Positions 59,553-64,000 of a stretch of 64,000 nt of DNA are shown piece after piece. The notes under the pieces are model-generated. The model was not told the origin of the DNA and ran no database searches. It was given only the letters and a program-made list of their open reading frames with translations. The stretch comes from Grammothele lineata. Its lineage: Eukaryota; Basidiomycota; Agaricomycetes; Polyporales; Polyporaceae. The number at the start of each line of letters is the position of its first letter. Position 1 is the stretch's first letter. A program made the translations under genes and the position numbers. The DNA lies in NCBI GenBank assembly GCA_002150815.3, contig NDFF03000383.1, positions 496,001 to 560,000 of the forward strand, read 5' to 3'.

Positions 59553-60998
59553 TTGGAGGCCATATTCAGCGAAACGCTCACAGTGCCGTCTCTCGACCTT
59601 TTCGACTACTTCGTTGAAATCTATCCGATCGTATCCTGGCCCACGCCCACACAGACACATCGACGCGATGCCTTACGGCAAGTTTGCAAGCACTGGGACG
59701 AAGTCGTCACAAGTTCGTCCGCAATGTGGACGCAACTCGAAATCACACCGCATGCAAATCTCGACGGTCTATCTCGCGCTCTCTCTCGTGCTGGCTCCCG
59801 GCCCCTCCATATCAACATTTACTGCGATGTTTCGCTTGCGGGGCAACACAACGTCTCGCCAAGGGGCATTTTGTTGAGCGGCTTGGCCATTCTCAGCGAC
59901 GCTGCGCATCGCTGGAAATCCATACATGTGTACGCCTCCGATTGTCGGCGTGTCTGGCAAGTTTGGGAGCTCATACAACCCGCCCTTCGTGGAAAGAGGC
60001 TCCCTCTGCTCCGGGACGTCCTCGCAACATCTGGCGACCGCGACTGCACACACTACAGCCGTACCCCCCGCGAAGAAGATCGGTTTATTGTCCCGCCTTC
60101 TTTTCCGTGGAATGGCGCTCCATCATCGACAGGTGAATCGACAGGTGACGAAACATTCTTGTACAATGCGAGCAGGTGGCGCCTGTCGGGATGCATCATG
60201 CCTTGGGACATATTTCGTCGTGTCCTTACCCCCATTCTCACCGACCTCGACGTCGACCTTCGTTGCGCAAACATCGATGTCCAGGACCTCATCGAGGCCC
60301 TGACTCTATGCCCACAACTTCAATCTCTCCACTTACAATGCAAGTTGAACCTCTCCGAGTCAACGTCCGTGCATGCTGCCATTCCCGTGAACCGAGTTCA
60401 ACTCCCATCCATTATTTCGTTGTCGCTCGTCGAGCTTACTTCTGACGCAACCTTCGTCTTCGCGCGTTCTTGCCGTCTACCGTCCCTTCAAGAACTCCGT
60501 ATTCATCTCCCTTGGTTTCCATACTATTCCAACTACGAGTGGGGGCATTACTCGGCGTTCGAGGAGGAGCTCTTATCGCTCTCCGGGATGGTAGACACAC
60601 ATTCCTTGAAGCGCCTAACTCTCACATCACTTGGCGTTCCAGTGGATTTCCAACGGAGTCGAAGTTTTTTCCGTTCTTTCCCTCACATAACACATCTCTA
60701 CCTCGCCTTCAATACGCTGCAACATCACCACTGGATTGACCTCCTTACAGCAATGGGAGACGGTCTACTTTCCGAGCTTCGGGATATCATTCTCGTTGAC
60801 GTACAGCCGTGCCAGGTTTTGGAGTTGATCGATTTGTGTCCCAGCCCCGATGAACTCAATATTCGATGCTTCTTGACTTTCTGCGACACCACCAATTTCA
60901 CAGCTGAGACTACTTGGGCTTGCTCTCAGGTCAAGTCGTTGACATACACGGGAATACCGGACAGCTCCTCTCATACTACTCGAGCGCTACGTGCTTAG
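59553..60998 (+). CDS. F-box/LRR-like protein
   Basis: The open frame already reads RAIPVELLEAIFSETLTV before 59553, which is the start of an Agaricomycete F-box; it continues ALRQVCKHWDEVVTSSSAMW, the second half of the motif. The coordinate given is the first codon of the well-supported frame. There is no in-frame ATG nearby, so the true start lies in a short upstream exon, probably spliced before CCAAGGCCTCG near 59519. The body is a series of irregular leucine-rich strands (LTPILTDLDVDLRCANIDVQ, LIEALTLCPQLQSLHLQCKL, RLPSLQELRIHLPWFPYYSN, HSLKRLTLTSLGVPV). It ends PDSSSHTTRALRA. The predicted role is an SCF substrate receptor; the target is unknown. It belongs to a different subfamily from the tandem trio. 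Confidence 0.72.
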   Translation: MEAIFSETLTVPSLDLFDYFVEIYPIVSWPTPTQTHRRDALRQVCKHWDEVVTSSSAMWTQLEITPHANLDGLSRALSRAGSRPLHINIYCDVSLAGQHNVSPRGILLSGLAILSDAAHRWKSIHVYASDCRRVWQVWELIQPALRGKRLPLLRDVLATSGDRDCTHYSRTPREEDRFIVPPSFPWNGAPSSTGESTGDETFLYNASRWRLSGCIMPWDIFRRVLTPILTDLDVDLRCANIDVQDLIEALTLCPQLQSLHLQCKLNLSESTSVHAAIPVNRVQLPSIISLSLVELTSDATFVFARSCRLPSLQELRIHLPWFPYYSNYEWGHYSAFEEELLSLSGMVDTHSLKRLTLTSLGVPVDFQRSRSFFRSFPHITHLYLAFNTLQHHHWIDLLTAMGDGLLSELRDIILVDVQPCQVLELIDLCPSPDELNIRCFLTFCDTTNFTAETTWACSQVKSLTYTGIPDSSSHTTRALRA

Positions 60999-63700
60999 GT
61001 GAGGGGCCTTGGGAGGGCGGGGCAAATGAGCGGCCGTGGGACGGAAGGATAGTAACGTGTAGCAAAACGTAGCACCAAGCTGCAGCGATAGAGCAGTCCG
61101 GGAGATGTTAGTGGCTACGAGCGCAACGCAGCAGCATGCCTACGTGTACTATGGAGCGTTCTTATATGTCATCATTTTCGCTGTCTGAATAGAAGCTGAG
61201 GACATCAACTCGCGCAAGCTTACCTGGTCGATTGCACGATCTCGCGACTGAACTTCACTAATTCCCAATTTTTCTGTCTGACTCAGACTCGTCAGACTCG
61301 TCAGAGAGTGAGATGTCAGACTTTTCGAGGGGCAACCGTCAGATTTTTCATTATGGCGAGGTAAGACTTCTCAGATGTTTCAGACATTCGCTCGCCTATG
61401 ATTAATGACCCTGGACGAGCTGAACTGCTGTCTCTATTGGCTGCACTACGGTATATATACGATTTACTGGCGTGCTTCGTCCTCGGGTACATGACATAGG
61501 ACTCGCGCATTCGGTCATAGTTTGCTATCATGTGCATAACTCGGATTCGTTCGAGCTGTAAGGCGACTATACGTGCGTATGCTCGAAGACTATACTTAGT
61601 GGGCCTACAACAGCCAGAATATAGGACTTACCAGGCGTACGAGAAATGAGCACGGCGTAGAAGGGCAACAATTCAACGAGTTTCCAGACAGGAGGACTTC
61701 GGGATGACTGTGAGAAGCGGAGGCAGTGCGGTGATGTGACGTCAAACCGGCTGGGCTAACAGGGGTGCGAGAGATAGACGTCGCGAGCTCGTTGAGCGTG
61801 AGTAGCGGGAAGTCGGAGGGGAGGAGGAGCGAGGATAGGCGGAGAGAGGGAGAGGGTAGAAGTAGGAGGTCGCGCGAGAAGTCGATGAGCAAGCGGTACG
61901 CGCACGGGAGTAGATACGATGTCGATAAGTCAAAGTCGAATAGGATGTCGGAAGGCGAAGTCGAACGAAGCGAGACGAGTGCGCGCGAGAGACGAAATTC
62001 GAGGGAGCAAAAGCTGAGATTCGAGGGCTATGGCACCTGGCCTAAATACACCGAGACGGACAAGAGTCGGAAACCGCTAGAACATAAGAAAATAGACGAA
62101 ACATACGAAAACTGTGAGCCGGGCACGGATCAAGCACATAGGAGGTGAGGGAGAAATGAGGATCGACGCGGAGAGAGGGAATGCGGGGGTAGCAGTGCTG
62201 GTGGACGAGTGCGGCCCGCGGGGCTACCACGGACGAGAGTATAGTAAAACTAAGGTAAGAGACAATGTAAGTAGGAAAGAACACATAGAAATAACAATAA
62301 ACGTAGCGTGAACACGAGAAGGGAGGACGCGAGCTAGGGCGAAGGCCGAGCGAGGTCGGCGGTTGGGATCCGCGGAGAATCGCGGTGGCGTACGCCGGAG
62401 TCCGTATTAGGGGTCGCGTCGGGACGTCTTGAGTGCGGTCCGACTGCGCGCGCCGCACCGCGTCGGGAGTCGGTCGCGACGTGGTCTGGACGCGTTTTGA
62501 GGTGTTTGCGATCGTGCGCGGAGGCCGTCGAGGCCGTCGAGGGACGGCGCGGAGAGTAGGTCGCGGTGTGGTTGGCTCGGAGGTCACAGTTGCGGTCGCG
62601 GATCCGTTGGCGGTGGCGATGGCGAGGCCGCGGTAGTGGTCGGGATCGCGGGTCGAGGGTCGCGGGCGTATCGCGGCCACATGTTGAGGTCGTGGATCGC
62701 GTTGCGTCGCGTCGGCTACACGTGGTGGTTGGTCGCATACCATGCACATCAGCGGAGCCAAGAGAAGTATGAGGATGTATAGGGGAACTACCAGCACAGG
62801 TAATGTGATAAAGAGATAGTACGACGACATACCGCAAGCAAAGTAATGTGCTTGGGGGTCGGGGACGCGCACTGGACACGTGGAAGTAGAAACATACGCA
62901 GCTTGTTTAGCAGACACACACGTCGTTACTGCAACGGGATCTCCATTCTCCACTTGCACTTAAGAACTGAAATGCTGAGAGCGGTAGTGGAGGCGTGGAC
63001 GAGCGACAGGGGGCCTCATGAGCCTCATCGAGAAGCGCGGGCGATGAGTGGCCTACACTACATGTGTCTGTGATCGTTATTCAGAACGGAAGGTGAAGGT
63101 AGGAAAGGACGAGTACTCACTTAGAAAACCTGTGTATGAGCGAAACGCGAAAGCAAGGCGCAAGCGGAGAGGCCGCAGGTGCAGCCAAACGACGTGGCGA
63201 AGACCAAGTGCGAAGCGCTCAACCTCCGTTGCCAGCTAGCACAGCGAGCCCCGGCGCTCCGCACTGGTTGTTTGCTCTCTTCACCATGCCCCCGGCTCAT
63301 AATTTGCTCTTACTTTGACCTCCCTCTTCACGGCTTACCTCTGCAGTTGTTAAATCTAACAAAGATCGACAATCGAAGGAACACGGGGTCACGGGGTCCC
63401 AAATGCGACGGACCACAAGTGTGCTTGGCATGATGGAGAGCAGGGTACTTGAGGTGAGTTGCGCTATCATCCTCCGAATAGATCTCATGGATCTCTACAT
63501 AAGGCTCGAATTTGATGCATGAATACTGGCATTGGAAGACGCCAGAGTGCCTGCCCTGCACGGCTACGAGTCTGATGTTCTCGCAAGCTCGTATTTTAGG
63601 TACGTCGTTTTAGGGCTATCACCGTATGGCAATGCCTGATCTCCCAATTCTCTCATTTCTTGCTATCCCCGTACATCTAAGTTCATGTGCTGCCGACTCC
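60999..63700. other. Low-complexity region without recognised genes
   Basis: It contains CAGACTCGTCAGACTCGTCAG at about 61285 and, at 62400-62740, a stretch rich in GGTCGCGG-like strings. A 305-residue minus frame (62959-62042) spans it, with a hydrophobic segment (YYLFITLPVLVVPLYILILL) followed by Arg/Thr/Pro-rich sequence, but it resembles no family and may be chance. Plus frames near 63136-63433 are short and unassigned. Confidence 0.35.
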
Positions 63701-63722
63701 GGTGAGATTTACGAACCGGCGC

Positions 63723-64000
63723 GCTTGAAACCGGTCGTGCGCGAACTCCAGTGGTGCGAGCAGCAGCGCAGTACGAGCCTCACCGCCGACTGCTCCTCGC
63801 GCGCTACCTCCATCGCCATTGCTCGCCCCGTCAGCGGCTTTCCTTGGGCACGTCTGTCTTTGGGAATGACAACGGGCCCTGTCCCGACTCGCGTTACCCA
63901 TACCGCTTCGATGCCGTCTCCCGCAGCGTGCGTGAAGACGACGTCTCGCTATGCATGGTGCGACTCATGATCCACCCGGACATCGATCTCGCTGCCAGGA
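63723..64000 (+). CDS. Partial coding frame running off the right edge, unrecognised
   Basis: One plus-strand frame stays open to the window end and looks protein-coding: TPVVRAAAQYEPHRRLLLAR, FGNDNGPCPDSRYPYRFDAV, SRSVREDDVSLCMVRLMIHP and DIDLAAR. Third codon positions are about 75% G or C. A competing frame (63626-63970) has no such quality. No ATG opens this frame, so an upstream exon is needed. I do not know the family. Confidence 0.35.

Noticed and set aside
62042..62959. 305-residue minus-strand frame with one hydrophobic segment
   Set aside because: The rest is Arg/Thr/Pro low complexity arising from GGTCGCGG-type repeats. No family resemblance, and the opposite strand is also partly open.

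Overview
This window is nuclear DNA from a filamentous basidiomycete, most likely an Agaricomycete of polypore-like character. The genes carry many short introns (about 50-70 nt) with GT-AG ends and CTAAC/CTGAC-like branch sites, and coding third positions are GC-rich. The gene content also fits: divergent F-box families, a GPI-type sedolisin, a C-terminal Zn2Cys6 regulator and a large SWIM/Ulp1 transposon. Exon joins were made by eye from reading frame, splice signals and remembered family sequence; no alignment was run.

Left part (1-15 kb), dense housekeeping genes: the 3' part of the spindle-checkpoint gene MAD3/BUBR1; AIP1 (WD40 actin-turnover factor); the ribosome-associated chaperone subunit NAC-beta (minus), divergent from a spermidine/diamine-type GNAT acetyltransferase (plus); a secreted S53 tripeptidyl peptidase with a C-terminal GPI-type tail; the nucleolar DEAD-box helicase MAK5; and a small CxxC protein of unknown function.

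Middle-left (15.8-24.2 kb): three tandem paralogous F-box-like genes on the minus strand, each with the same single intron and with related upstream DNA. A TA-flanked, MITE-like element lies between copies 2 and 3, and a 330-bp imperfect palindrome lies beyond copy 3. A Fus3/Kss1-type MAP kinase (minus) follows at 25.1-27.4 kb, and upstream of it are about 5.5 kb in which I recognise no gene.

Middle-right (32.9-49 kb), sparse accessory DNA: an F-box gene; a five-exon 101-residue HicA-like protein; several orphan coding-like exons; a degenerate genomic fragment of the spliceosomal helicase BRR2; and a Zn2Cys6 transcription factor.

Right part: a 6.8-kb MULE-type transposon gene (49.3-56.1 kb, minus) with a DDE transposase, SWIM finger, AT-hooks and two Ulp1/C48-like peptidase modules, apparently with one frameshift. 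It is followed by about 3.5 kb without recognised genes, another F-box/LRR gene (59.5-61 kb), low-complexity DNA, and the start of an unidentified coding frame at the right edge. The left third is core, gene-dense sequence; the remainder is rearranged, transposon-influenced accessory sequence.
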